NCBI GenBank assembly: GCA_014843695.1
Contig: CM026400.1
Coordinates: 42,329,983-42,393,982 of the forward strand
DNA length: 64,000 nt
Direction: 5' to 3'
Origin: Archivesica marissinica
Lineage: Eukaryota > Mollusca > Bivalvia > Venerida > Vesicomyidae
The position numbers were made by a program, and so were the translations under genes. A model generated the notes under the pieces. It had not been told where the DNA came from, did not search any database, and saw only the letters and a list, made by a program, of their open reading frames with translations. Of this stretch, positions 13,101-25,690 are shown piece after piece (the first letter of the stretch is position 1; the number at the start of each line of letters is the position of its first letter).

Positions 13101-16100
13101 CAGGGGACACTTATATACCAATGTCAAGTACAGGGGCAGGGAATACTTATATACTAATGTCAAGTACATGGACAGGGGATACTTATATACGAATGTCGAG
13201 TACATGGGCAGGAGATACTTATATACTAATGTCAAGTACAGGGGCAGAGGATACTTATATACTAATGTCAAGTACATGGGCAGAGGATACGTATATACGA
13301 ATGTCAAGTATATGGGCAGGGGATACTTATATACCAATGTCGAGTACATGTGCAGCAGGGGGTACGTATATACCAATGTTAAGTACAGTCACAGGGGATA
13401 CATATATACTAATGTCAAGTACATGGGCAGGGGATACTTATATACTAATGTCAAGTACATGGGCAGGGGATACTTATATACTAATGTCAAGTACAGGCGC
13501 AGCGGATACTAATATACTAATGTCAAGTACAGGGGCAGGGGATACTTATATACTAATGTCGAGTACATGGACAGGGGATACTTATATACTAATGTCAAGT
13601 ACATGGGCAGGGGATACTTATATACCAATGGCAGGTACATGGGCAGGGGATACTTATATACGAATGTCAAGTACATGGACAGTGGGTACGTATATACGAA
13701 TGTCATCTACATGGGCATGGTGTACTTATATACCAATGTCAAGTACAGGGGCAGGGGATACTTATATACTAATGCCAAGTACAGGGGCAGGGGATATTTA
13801 TATACCTATGTCAAGTACAGGGGCAGGGGATACTTATATACCAATGTCAAGTACAGGCGCAGGGGATACTTATATACTAATGTTAAATACAGGCGCAGGG
13901 GATATAATACTTATATACCAATGTCAAGTACAGGCGCAGGGGATACTTATATACTAATGTCGAGTACATGGACATGGGATACTTATATATTAATGTCAAG
14001 TACAGGCGCAGGGGATACTTATATACTAATGTCAAGTACATGGGCAGAGGATACTTATATACCAATCATACATGGGCAGGGGATACTTATATACTAATGT
14101 CAAGTACATGGGCAGAGGATACTTATATACCAATGTCAAGTACATGGGCAGGGGATACTTATATACTAATGTCAAGTACGCGCAGGGGATACTTATATAC
14201 TAATGTCGAGTACATGGACAGGGGATACTTATATACTAATGTCAAGTACATGGGCAGGGGATACTTATATACCAATGTCAAGTACATGGGCAGGGGATAC
14301 TTATATACGAATGTCAAGTACATGGACAGTGGGTACGTATATACGAATGTCATGTACATGGGCATGGTGTACTTATATACCAATGTCAAGTACAGGGGCA
14401 GGGGATACTTATATACTAATGCCAAGTACAGGGGCAGGGGATACTTATATACCAATGTCAAGTACAGGGGCAGGGGATACTTATATACCAATGTCAAGTA
14501 CAGGCGCAGGGGATACTTATATACTAATGTCAAGTACAGGCGCAGGGGATACTTATATACCAATGTCAAGTACAGGCGCAGGGGATACTTATATACTAAT
14601 GTCGAGTACATGGACAGGGGATACTTATATACTAATGTCAAGTACAGGGGCAGGGGATACTTATATACTAATGTCAAGTACATGGGCAGAGGATACTTAT
14701 ATACCAATCATACATGGGCAGGGGATACTTATATACTAATGTCAAGTACATGGGCAGGGGATACTTATATACCAATGTCAAGTACATGGGCAGGGGATAC
14801 TTATATACTAATGTCAAGTACAGGCGCAGGTGATACTTATATACTAATGTCGAGTACATGGACAGGGGATACTTATATACTAATGTCAAGTACATGGGCA
14901 GGGGATACTTATATACTAATGTCAAGTACAGGGACAGGAGATACTTATATACCAATGTCAAGTACATGTGCAGAGGATACTTATATACTAATGTCAAGTA
15001 CATGGGCAGAGGATACTTATATACTAATGTCAAGTACATGGGCAGGGGATACTTATATACTAATGTCAAGTACAGGGGCAGGGGATACGTATATACCAAT
15101 GTCGAGTACATGTGCAGCAGGGGGTACGTATATACCAATGTTAAGTACAGTCACAGGGGATACTTATATACTAATGTCAAGTACATGGGCAGGGGATACT
15201 TATATACTAATGTCAAGTACATGGGCAGGGGAAACTTATATACTAATGTCAAGTACAGGAGCAGGAGATTCTTATATACTAATGTCAAGTACAGTCGCAG
15301 GGGGTACTTATATACTAATGTCAAGTACATGGACAGGGGATACTAATAAACTAATGTCAAGTACATGGGCAGGGGATACTTATATACTAATGGCAGGTAC
15401 ATGGGCATGGGATACTTATATACTAATGTCAAGTACATGGGCATGGTGTACTTATATACCAATGTCAAGTACAGGGGCAGGGGATACTTATATACTAATG
15501 CCAAGTACAGGGGCAGGGGATACTTATATACTAATGTCAAGTACATGGACAGGGGATACTTATACACGAATGTCGAGTACATGGGCAGGGGATACTTATA
15601 TACAAATGTCAAGTACAGGGACATGGGGATACTTATATACTAATGTCAAGTACAGGGACAGGGGATACTTATATACGAATGTCGAGTACATGGGCAGGTG
15701 ATACTTATATACTAATGTCAAGTGCAGGGGCAGGGGATACTTATATACTAATGTCAAGTATAGGGACAGGAGATACTTATATACCAATGTCAAGTATAGG
15801 GACAGGAGATACTTAAATACTAATGTCAAGTACAGGGGCAGGGGATACTTATATACCAATAACAAGTACAGGGGTAGGGGATACTTATATACGAATGTCA
15901 AGTACAGGGGCAGGGTATACTTATATACTATTGTCAAGTACATGGACAGGGGATACTTATATACGAATGTCGAGTACATGGGCAGGGGATACATATATAC
16001 TAATGGCAAGTACAGGGGCAGGGGATACATATATACTAATGTCAAGTACAGGTGCAGGGGATACTTATATACCAATGTCAATTACAGGGGCAGTGGATAC

Positions 16101-17558
16101 TTATATACTAATGTCAAGTTCAGGGGCAGTGGATACTTATATACTAATGTCAAGTACAGGGGCAGGGGATACTTATATACCAATATCAAGTACATGGGCT
16201 GGGGATACTTATATACCAATATCAAGTACATGGGCAGGGGATACTTATATACTAATGGCAGGTACATGGGCAGGGGATATTTATATACGAATGTCAAGTA
16301 CATGGACAGTGGGTGCGTATATACGAATGTCAAGTACATGGGCAGGGGGTACTTATATACGAATGTCAAGTACATGGGCATGGTGTACTTATATACCAAT
16401 GTCAAGTACAGGGGCAGGGGATACTTATATACTAATGCCAAGTACAAGGGCATGGTGTACTTATATACCAATGTCAAGTACAGGGGCAGGGTATACTTAT
16501 ATACTAATGCCAAGTACAGGGGCATGGGATACTTATATACTAATGTCAAGTACATGGACAGGGGATACGTATACACGAATGTCGAGTACATGGGCAGGGG
16601 ATACTTATATACCAATGTCAAGTACAGGGACATTTGGATACTTATATACTAATGTCAAGTACAGGGACAGGGGATACTTATATACGAATGTCGAGTACAT
16701 GGGCAGGTGATACTTATATACTAATGTCAAGTGCAGGGGCAGGGGATACTTATATACTAATGTCAAGTATAGGGACAGGAGATACTTAAATACTAATGTC
16801 AAGTACAGGGGCAGGGGATACTTATATACTAATGTCAAGTACAGGGGCAGGTGATACTGATATACTAATGTCGAGTACATGGGCAGGGGATACTTATATA
16901 CGAATGTCAAGTACAGGAGCAGGAGATACTTATATACTAATATCAAGTACAGGCGCAGGGGGTACTTATATACTAATGTCAAGTACATGGACAGGGGATA
17001 CTAATATACTAATGTCAAGTACAGGCGCAGGGGATACTTATATACTAATGGCAAGTACATGGGCAGGGGATACTTATATACTAATGTCAAGTACAGGGGC
17101 AGGGTATACTTATATACTATTGTCAAGTACATGGACAGGGGATACTTATATACGAATGTCGAGTACATGGGCATGGGATACATATATACTAATGGCAAGT
17201 ACAGGGGCAGGGGATACCTATATACTAATGTCAAGTACAGGTGCAGGGGATACTTATATACCAATGTCAATTACAGTGGCAGAGGATACTTATATACTAA
17301 TGTCAAGTACAGGGGCAGTGGATACTTATATACTAATGTCAAGTACAGGGGCAGGGGATACTTATATACCAATATCAAGTACATGGGCAGGGGATACTTA
17401 TATACCAATATCAAGTACAGGGGCAGGGGATACTTATATACCAATGTCAAGTATAGGGACAGGAGATACTTAAATACTAATGTCAAGTACAGGGGCAGGG
17501 GATACCTATATACCAATATCAAGTACAATGGCAGGGGATACTTAGATACCAATGTCAA
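10192..17558. repeat. 36-bp minisatellite array, second block
   Basis: About 200 copies of the same 36-bp unit. From 10192 to about 12700 the composition is distinctive: 42-bp units containing ACTATAGTATATAATG near 10291 and 10411, a 648-bp higher-order repeat (11214 region against 11862 region), and a run of AGTATAGGGACAGGGG units at 12300-12690. From about 12700 the order of variants follows the first block (offset about 12,450). A 642-bp segment ending at 14097 is repeated ending at 14739, but is single in the first block (ending at 1642). Confidence 0.97.
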
Positions 17559-19204
17559 ATTGTAACAAAATGAAAGTGACCATTTTAACTACTGTGTAGT
17601 TGGGGCCTCTTTATCAATGGGTTTCAGAACATTTTGTCGTACCATTGAAACATTTCTTCAGTGATTTGATCATAAATTGTGACGAATGTATCTATACTAG
17701 ATAAAGGACAGTGGTGTATTATTATATATCACTTATAAGGAACATTCCCGTTTATTTGATATAAATCCGACTAGTATTACCAGATTTGGGTTTATTCTTT
17801 TCAAATCACTGTTCCCTTTATCAGTGAAATTAACCTCCAGGGCCAGATAAGAACGCGCAGTCAATATGGTATGTATCATGTCGGCTGATAAACGCATGAA
17901 AAGACCGTGTGTGTACTCAGTGATGGCGCTATAAATTGGACACTCGCACATTGCACTGACATTGCTCTCGGAACATCACAATTGACTTTGGTGACTTGTA
18001 CATGCGACAGATTTGGGTATGTAACTATATATTATATTGTTCGTAGTTGTCATTAGAGGTTATTTTATTTGAAACGTCGTCTAAAGCAACTGTCCGAGAC
18101 GTTACCAGAAACGTGTTGTAGTAAATCGTTATTCAAAGTGGTTCTAGTGATTTACGACGATGGATATCTACTGTTCATTACATACATAATAATTAACTAA
18201 TAACTACTGTTGAATCAAGTGTTGAATATATGGCTGGGGCAGTGTTGTTATCAGCTGTTGTTGAAAGGGGTGTCATGTACGCTCAAATTGCAGGAGCGGC
18301 GTAATGGGTCTTGAGTGGTTCTAAGTTTGTATATATATATAGATATACCATATGAGGTCATGATGGGTACGGATTCATTGTATATTTAGACCATGACGGT
18401 CACCATGATTCTAAATAGACGTGTGTGTATCTATGTCCACGCATTATGGTAACTATTGTCTTGTTGTTGTACCACAATGTTATATAAGGTGGTAATAAGA
18501 GCTGAGTAGATTGACGTAGCACTAGTATTATATTTGTTATTGTTGTAGTCGCTTCACGCATGAGCCGTGAGAGGTGTAGCTCAGGGGCGTAGATCCGGTT
18601 CAGAACGAGCCGACTGGGAGTTTGCCGGCGTGAGCTGGTGACCTCCATAGACTGGAGAGTGTCAGCGGGAAGCGGTAGCTGAGCAGCATAGAGTCCGCCG
18701 TCAGTGGACAGGGTCCTTCGGACGCAGGGAGTTAATAATATTGTGTATTGTAAATCTTTGAAGTGTGCATTATAGCACTGTGACGGCAATACTTGCCAAT
18801 CTGTTAAAGTGTGTGTATTATAGCACTGTGACGGCAATATTTGCCAATCTTAACTATGTGCATTATAGCATTGTGATGGCCATACGTGCCAATGTTTAAA
18901 TAGGTGCACTATAGCCTAAAAGTTAAAGCAGAGTGTGCAAACGGCAGTTATTTAGATCTCGGAACTGTTAAATAAATTAACGACATTACCAGCCGTAGAC
19001 CGGACTCTATACCGGAAGTTAAGCCACCATCTGTGAAGAGCCAAACTATGGACACACATACGTCTCTTACCATTCGGTGTCTTTGTTGCAAGTGTTGTTT
19101 GATGTATATTAAAATTTGTAAATCTACTTAGTCTTTATGCATACACTTGATCCTGGTATCCGTGACCCTGAGAGAAGCTGGCCCTCGTGTCATTCTGCGA
19201 CACA
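17559..19204. other. Non-satellite spacer, second copy
   Basis: The duplicate of 5090-6735 at a constant offset of 12,469. The 72- and 145-codon minus-strand frames are identical in both copies. As in the first copy, no gene, domain or complete transposon can be recognised. Confidence 0.6.
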
Positions 19205-19206
19205 AA

Positions 19207-20154
19207 TGCATACTTATATACCAATGTCGAGTACAGGGATACTAAGATACTAATGTCAAGTACACGAGATACGTAGGTCTACACGAATGTCGAGTACAGG
19301 GGCAGGGGATACTTATATACGAATGTCAAGTACATGGGCAGGAGATACTTATATACCAATGTCATGTACATGGGCAGGAGATACTTATATACTAATGTCA
19401 AGTACATGGACAGGGGATACTTATATACTAATGTCAAGTATAGGGACAGGGGATACTTGTATACCAATGTCAATTACAGGGACATGGATACTAATATACT
19501 AATGTCAAGTACAGGGGCAGGGATACTTATATACGAATGTCAAGTACAGGGTCAGTGGATACTTATATACTAATGTCAAGTACAGGGCCAGGGGATACTT
19601 ATATACCAATGTCAAGTACAGGGGCAGGGGATACTAATGTCAAGTACAGGGTCAGTGGATACTTATATACTAATGTCAAGTACAGGGGCAGGGGATACTT
19701 ATATACTAATGTCATGTACAGGGGCAGGGGATACTTATATACTAATGTCATGTACAGGGGCAGGGGATACTTATATACGAATGTCAAGTACATAGGCATG
19801 GTGTACTTATATACCAATGTCAAGTACATGGGCAGGGGATAGTTATATACAAATGTCAAGTACATGGGCAGGGGATAGTTATATACCAATGTCAAGTACA
19901 TGGGCAGGGGATAGTTATATACTAATGTCAAGTACAGGGGCAGGGGATACTTATATACCAATGTCAATACAGGACAGGATACTAAATACTAATGTCAAGT
20001 ACAGGGATACTTAACACAATGTCAGTACAGGGGCAGGGGATATTTATATACCAATGTCAATTACAGGGACATGGTATACTAAGATACTAATGTCAAGTAC
20101 ATGGGATACTTAGACACGAATGTCGAGTACAGGGGCAGGGGATACTTATATACA
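19207..20154. repeat. 36-bp minisatellite, short second array of second block
   Basis: The counterpart of 6738-7634, but its internal order differs: truncated units near 19485-19530, 19626-19645 and 19965-20030. The two copies have therefore diverged in structure here while the flanking unique sequence stayed nearly identical, as expected from the high length mutation rate of tandem arrays. Confidence 0.95.
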
Positions 20155-20263
20155 ACGTGTTAATCTGTCTGTGGAATTACGTTATATGACGCTGGGTATC
20201 CTACTATTATTCGATGATATGGTTATTTTAGGGCAATCTCAAGAGATTCTGCAACATAAGTCC

Positions 20264-20672
20264 GCCTCCGTGGTCGAGTGATTAAGATCGCTGACTTTTA
20301 GACCACTGTAACCTATCATCACTGATGGTCACAGGTTCGAGTCTAGCCTGACGATTTTCCACTAATTTACTTCTGGCAAAAGGACATGTTGATATTATCA
20401 GAAACGAAATACGGTACAATCAATGGTCTCGGTGTTTAAATATATTTATATGATTGACCAGGCAAAGTATATCAACGGCTGTTCCCAGGCTAGTTCGAGC
20501 ACCGCCCAGACCGTGTATCATTTATATAAAAAAATTGGCAGTTTCTTACGATGGTTAGTGCATCAAGTACTGGTTAACCACTGGAGCCTGCCAAGGAAAG
20601 GTGTTAGGTAAACTGCCCGTCGCTCAAATGGGCAACCGGTAGCGACGTTAAATAACCTTAAATTTGAATAGC
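20264..20672 (+). mobile_element. tRNA-derived SINE S2, second copy
   Basis: The same element as 7742-8150 within the duplicated block. One difference that I read is GGTTGGTGC against GGTTAGTGC. Confidence 0.8.
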
Positions 20673-20827
20673 CCTGCAACATAGTTTATACTCGTTATGT
20701 ACATACTGCAGCAAATGGGTGTTAGAAGTTAACATTGAGAAGACTAAAGTGGTTGTATTTTGTAATAGAGAGGCAAAACTAAGCCACACGCGCAGTGATA
20801 TGACAATAACGAACCCATTTATGCATT

Positions 20828-21012
20828 GATTACTTTAAATCGAATTATGGATATACAATAATCAAATGGAATTATGGATATCCAAAAATATTAATCATGG
20901 ATCGAATTTTGGATATCCATAAAAATAGCTTGGAATTATGGTTATCCATATATCAAAATATAGATATCCAATAATTTAATTTATGTATATCCAAAAATCG
21001 AATTATGGATAT
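20828..21012. repeat. Degenerate GGATATCC palindrome cluster, second copy
   Basis: The counterpart of 8309-8492, with a small number of substitutions (for example GATCGATTTTTGG against GATCGAATTTTGG). The remainder of 20672-21270 holds no recognisable gene. Confidence 0.6.
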
Positions 21013-21271
21013 CAATAAATACTGAATAAATAGCAAAACGGCGCCCCATAATTGTCGTGCTTATATACATATACTTAAGCAATCTGTATTCAACGTACTT
21101 AAGCAATCTGTATTCAACGTAATGTCCAAATATAATGAATGTAAATTATAATGTATAGTAGGTATTGTCAATACTGTTGTATATGATTGTCTCTTATTGA
21201 TATGTTTTTTATGTACATGTTATTTGTTATACATTGATGAACTTTTAATTTCAAATTGGACACTAAAACTT

Positions 21272-21325
21272 CTTCCTCTTCTATAAGGCTTCCTCTTCTA
21301 TAAGGCTTCCTCTTCTATAAGGCCA
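21272..21325. repeat. 17-bp minisatellite, second copy
   Basis: Three copies of CTTCCTCTTCTATAAGG before the 24-bp array. The first block has four. Confidence 0.85.
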
Positions 21326-22073
21326 TAGCACACTCTATAAGGCCACAGGGCACACTATATAAGGTCACAGGGCACACTCTATAAGGTCACAAGGCACACT
21401 CTATATAAGGCCACAGGGCACACTCTATATAAGGCCACAGGGCACACTCTATATAAGAACATAGGGCACACTCTATATAAGAACATAGGGCACACTCTAT
21501 ATAAGAACATAGGGCACACTCTATATAAGAACATAGGGCACACTCTATATAAGAACATAGGGCACACTCTATATAAGAACAAGGGCACACTCTATATAAG
21601 AACATAGGGCACGCTCTATATAAGAACTAGGGCACGCTCTATATAAGAACATAGGGCACGCTCTATATAAGGCCATAGGGCACGCTCTATATAAGGCCAT
21701 AGGGCACGCTCTATATAAGGCCATAGGGCACGCTCTATATAAGGCCATAGGGCACGCTCTATATAAGGCCACAGGGCACGCTCTATATAAGGCCACAGGG
21801 CACGCTCTATATAAGGCCACAGGGCACGCTCTATATAAGGCCACAGGGCACGCTCTATATAAGGCCACAGGGCACGCTCTATATAAGGCACAGGGCACGC
21901 TCTATATAAGGCCACAGGGCACGCTCTATATAAGGCCACAGGGCACGCTCTATATAAGGCCACAGGGCACGCTCTATATAAGGCCACAGGGCACGCTCTA
22001 TATAAGGCCACAGGGCACGCTCTATATAAGGCCACAGGGCACGCTCTATATAAGGCCACAGGGCACGCTCTAT
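21323..22073. repeat. 24-bp minisatellite with TATATAAG in each unit, complete
   Basis: About 31 copies of a 24-bp unit. Subtypes are ordered along the array: CACAGGGCACACT first, then AACATAGGGCACACT, then GCCATAGGGCACGCT, then GCCACAGGGCACGCT. This layering suggests successive local amplifications. It ends against a SINE tail fragment. Confidence 0.96.
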
Positions 22074-22080
22074 GAGGCCA

Positions 22081-22216
22081 GTAGAAGAACCACAGGATAC
22101 TCTGGAATGGGTATCTGTCTGTATCATTGCACTATCCTCCAAAAATGTAAAATTACTAATCTCTTCAGGAGGCGTCGCTCATATGGACAACCGGTAGCGA
22201 CGATAAAACACACACG
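22081..22216 (+). mobile_element. 3' fragment of SINE family S1
   Basis: AGAACCACAGGATACTCTGG onward matches the 3' half of S1 elements elsewhere in the window (for example 30955-31088), ending with the hairpin tail GTCGCTCATATGGACAACC ... AGCGACGATAAAA. The tRNA-like head is missing. The 24-bp array occupies its place. Confidence 0.85.
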
Positions 22217-22275
22217 AGTTAGAATCAGTTTCGAGCATTTTTATGAGTTACTGTACCCGTTAGAATCAAATTAAA

Positions 22276-24010
22276 CCAATCATTTATCTCGTGTTTGAAT
22301 CAGTCTTGGGCTATATGATTGGCTGCATAGCAATACACTATCAAGTACTATAATATTCAACCAATCATTTATCTCGTGTTTGAATCAGTCTTCGGCTATT
22401 TGATTGGCTGCATAGCAATAAACTACCAAGTACTATAGTATTCAACCAATCATTTATCTCGTGTTTGAATCAGTCTTGGGCTATTTGATTGACTGCATAA
22501 CAATAAACTACCAAGTACTATAGTATTCAACCAATCATTTATCTCGTGTTTGAATCCGTCTTCGGCTATTTGATTGGCTGCATAACAATAAACTACCAAG
22601 TACTATAGTATTCAACCAATCATTTATCTCGTGTTTGAATCCGTCTTCGGCTATTTGATTGGCTGCATAGCAATAAACTATTTGATTGGCTGCATAGCAA
22701 TAAACTATCAAATACTATAGTATTCAACCAATCATTTATCTCGTGTTTGAATCCGTCTTCGGCTATTTGATTGGCTACATAGCAATAAACTACCAAGTAC
22801 TATAGTATTCAACCAATCATTTATCTCGTGTTTGAATCCGTCTTCGGCTATTTGATTGGCTGCATAGCAATAAACTACCAAGTACTATAGTATTCAACCA
22901 ATCATTTATCTCGTGTTTGAATCCGTCTTCGGCTATTTGATTGGCTGCATAACAATAAACTACCAAGTACTATAGTATTCAACCAATCATTTATCTCGTG
23001 TTTGAATCCGTCTTCGGCTATTTGATTGGCTGCATAGCAATAAACTACCAAGTACTATAGTATTCAACCAATCATTTATCTCGTGTTTGAATCCGTCTTC
23101 GGCTATTTGATTGGCTGCATAACAATAAACTACCAAGTACTATAGTATTCAACCAAGCATTTATCTCGTGTTTGAATCCGTCTTCGGCTATTTGATTGGC
23201 TGCATAGCAATAAACTACCAAGTACTATAGTATTCAACCAATCATTTATCTCGTGTTTGAATCCGTCTTCGGCTATTTGATTGGCTGCATAGCAATAAAC
23301 TACCAAGTACTATAGTATTCAACCAATCATTTATCTCGTGTTTGAATCCGTCTTCGGCTATTTGATTGGCTGCATAACAATAAACTACCAAGTACTATAG
23401 TATTCAACCAATCATTTATCTCGTGTTTGAATCAGTCTTCGGCTATTTGATTGGCTGCATAACAATAAACTACCAAGTACTATAGTATTCAACCAATCAT
23501 TTATCTCGTGTTTGAATCAGTCTTCGGCTATTTGATTGGCTGCATAACAATAAACTACCAAGTACTATAGTATTCAACCAATCATTTATCTCGTGTTTGA
23601 ATCCGTCTTCGGCTATTTGATTGGCTGCATAGCAATAAACTACCAAGTACTATAGTATTCAACCAATCATTTATCTCGTGTTTGAATCCGTCTTCGGCTA
23701 TTTGATTGGCTGCATAACAATAAACTACCAAGTACTATAGTATTCAACCAATCATTTATCTCGTGTTTGAATCCGTCTTCGGCTATTTGATTGGCTGCAT
23801 AACAATAAACTACCAAGTACTATAGTATTCAACCAATCATTTATCTCGTGTTTGAATCCGTCTTCGGCTATTTGATTGGCTGCATAGCAATAAACTACCA
23901 AGTACTATAGTATTCAACCAATCATTTATCTCGTGTTTGAATCCGTCTTCGGCTATTTGATTGGCTGCATAGCAATAAACTACCAAGTACTATCATATTC
24001 AACCAATCAA
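22276..24010. repeat. 85-bp satellite with inverted CCAATCA/TGATTGG in each unit
   Basis: About 20 copies of an 85-bp unit. Each begins CCAATCATTTATCTCGTG and carries TGATTGGCTG about 40 bp later, so every unit contains CCAATCA and its reverse complement. Variation is limited (CAGTC/CCGTC, CATAGC/CATAAC). One irregular extra piece occurs near 22677-22710. No gene is present. Confidence 0.96.
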
Positions 24011-24169
24011 TTATCTTGAATTTGACGAAATGTGTTATATTATCAGGATTGGGTGTATGGCACAGCTGTAAGTGTTGTCGTGTTATATTTTCCAGCATCC
24101 ATCAAACGGAAAATCCTCTCTGAAATAAATATGTCATATTTTATTATTTTTTATGTTATATTTCGGGTT

Positions 24170-24425
24170 TTACACCTGCATCAGCACCATTCTGGGCTAT
24201 ATCGCAGGCTGGCAGTTTACCTAACAACACCTTTCCTGGACAGGCTCCAGCGGTTAACCAGTACTTGGGTGCACCAACCTCCATAAGAAACAGAAACTGC
24301 CAACTTGTTCATATAAATGAGACACGGTATGAGCGGGGCTCGAACCCGTGACCATCAGTGATGATAGGTTACAGTGGTATACAAGTCAGCGACATTAACT
24401 ACTCGACGACGGTGGCTGACCAATT
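24170..24425 (-). mobile_element. SINE family S2, reverse orientation
   Basis: The reverse complement shows the class II tRNA-like head (GTGGTCGAGTAGTT-like A box, GGTTCGAGCCCCGCTC B box near 24335-24350) and the S2 body with GGAGCCTG and AAAGGTGTTGTTAGG. It lacks the shared hairpin tail. Confidence 0.75.
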
Positions 24426-24644
24426 TATTTATAAATTGATTTCGAATTTAATTTATATGTATAACATTGTCTAAATATTCTAATGGATCAGTCGTTGAGT
24501 TTAGGTTTCAATTTAGGCGGATTATGGAGGCATACAGCCTTCAACCTTTACCAATACGACGAATACAGTTATCAAATTCTGAAAAATATCTCCCTCCGTC
24601 CCTCCCTTTGTTATTTTAGTTTATTTTAGCATGGATATTGTTAA

Positions 24645-25138
24645 AGCGACATTACATCGCAAAAAGCAAATAAAATGCATTTTTCACGCATAAATGCATT
24701 GCTACTACAAATTCTCCCGAATACATTCGAACACTAACATTGAATCAATAAACAGTGTTTTTGTGGATTGAAAGTAGGATTTCATATTACGGTCATCCAC
24801 GCTCCTGAATTGACGTTTGTTTGTCATCGGAGTCAATACTAAACGCGAGATAATGTCGTTTAGAGATACTTTAACTAAGAATAGTATACACATAAATATG
24901 CATAAATGTGAGATATAATGGTAAATATGTACCATAAACCGTGTTATTCAGGATAAACTAGTTGTATTACGCATGGATGTTTACATTATTTAGTGACGGT
25001 CAACAAATCGCGTATACGACGTTTGTTTATTAGTTGAAATATTCAGTATTTGAGGCAAATATTTGGGGGGAAAATTATACCATGTAATAGGAAAATACAT
25101 TCTGTAGAAATTTGCGTTTTCACCGATGTAGTGTCGCT
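24645..25138. mobile_element. MITE, TTAA-flanked, 494 bp
   Basis: The terminal inverted repeats AGCGACATTACATCG (left) and CGATGTAGTGTCGCT (right) differ at one position and are flanked by TTAA at 24641-24644 and 25139-25142. The interior is AT-rich, with a 76-codon frame of no recognisable family. A TTAA target duplication is known for piggyBac-type elements, but the termini do not show the usual CCC start, so the superfamily is open. Confidence 0.65.
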
Positions 25139-25503
25139 TTAACGTTATCAATACAAATAAAATCGAATTACGACTCCCTTGACAACTTTTAATTTGTTTT
25201 TATCAATTCCTTATATGTAACAGTAAAGTAATGTATTTATTTATGATAGTGTCGCCCCTATTGAAAGAGCCATCCATGTCTGACTGATGAGACACATCTT
25301 ATGAACATAGGTACGTCCCAAATCATATCCTTGCAGGCCAGGTGCCAGGCTGGTGGGCAATCGGTAACCATTATTTAACTAGCTGGCGGCTCACCAACCG
25401 ATCATATCAGAATGAACTCCTGAAGAGGTCCCATACTTCGACCTCCCGCTCCGTAGGCAGACGCCTTAACCACTAATGTATGTAGCATTGAAGTGTAGGT
25501 TAC

Positions 25504-25690
25504 CATTCTGCTCGATACAGGTTCCATAGTTACATCCGGTGTCAGCGCAACATGAATGACAGAGAATGGTTGATCGCTTCGATCTGATTCCGCATCGTTC
25601 TTGCCAGGTTACACCAGACGACAATCGTGTTACGTTTGTATTGCATGTTTTATAATCCTCGTATGCTTTTTGCATCAGCTGTTGGCATTT
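25504..25690 (-). CDS. Exon 8: module 2 C-terminal half (187 nt)
   Basis: The acceptor is TTTCAG before AAATGC and the donor is AATG/GTAACC. It is phase 0 in and phase 1 out, 62 codons. Visible are KCQQLM, YEDYKTC, TWQERCG and the ending CHSCCADTGCNYGTC. Its length is identical to exon 46932-47118 of the paralogue. A terminal exon must follow with two bases completing a codon. A weak candidate acceptor is near 24583 (TTTTTCAG then a frame ending in TGA after about a dozen codons), but I could not establish it. Confidence 0.75.

Noticed and set aside
8832..22142. MALYRACP-period frames
   Set aside because: Produced by the 24-bp TATATAAG array.
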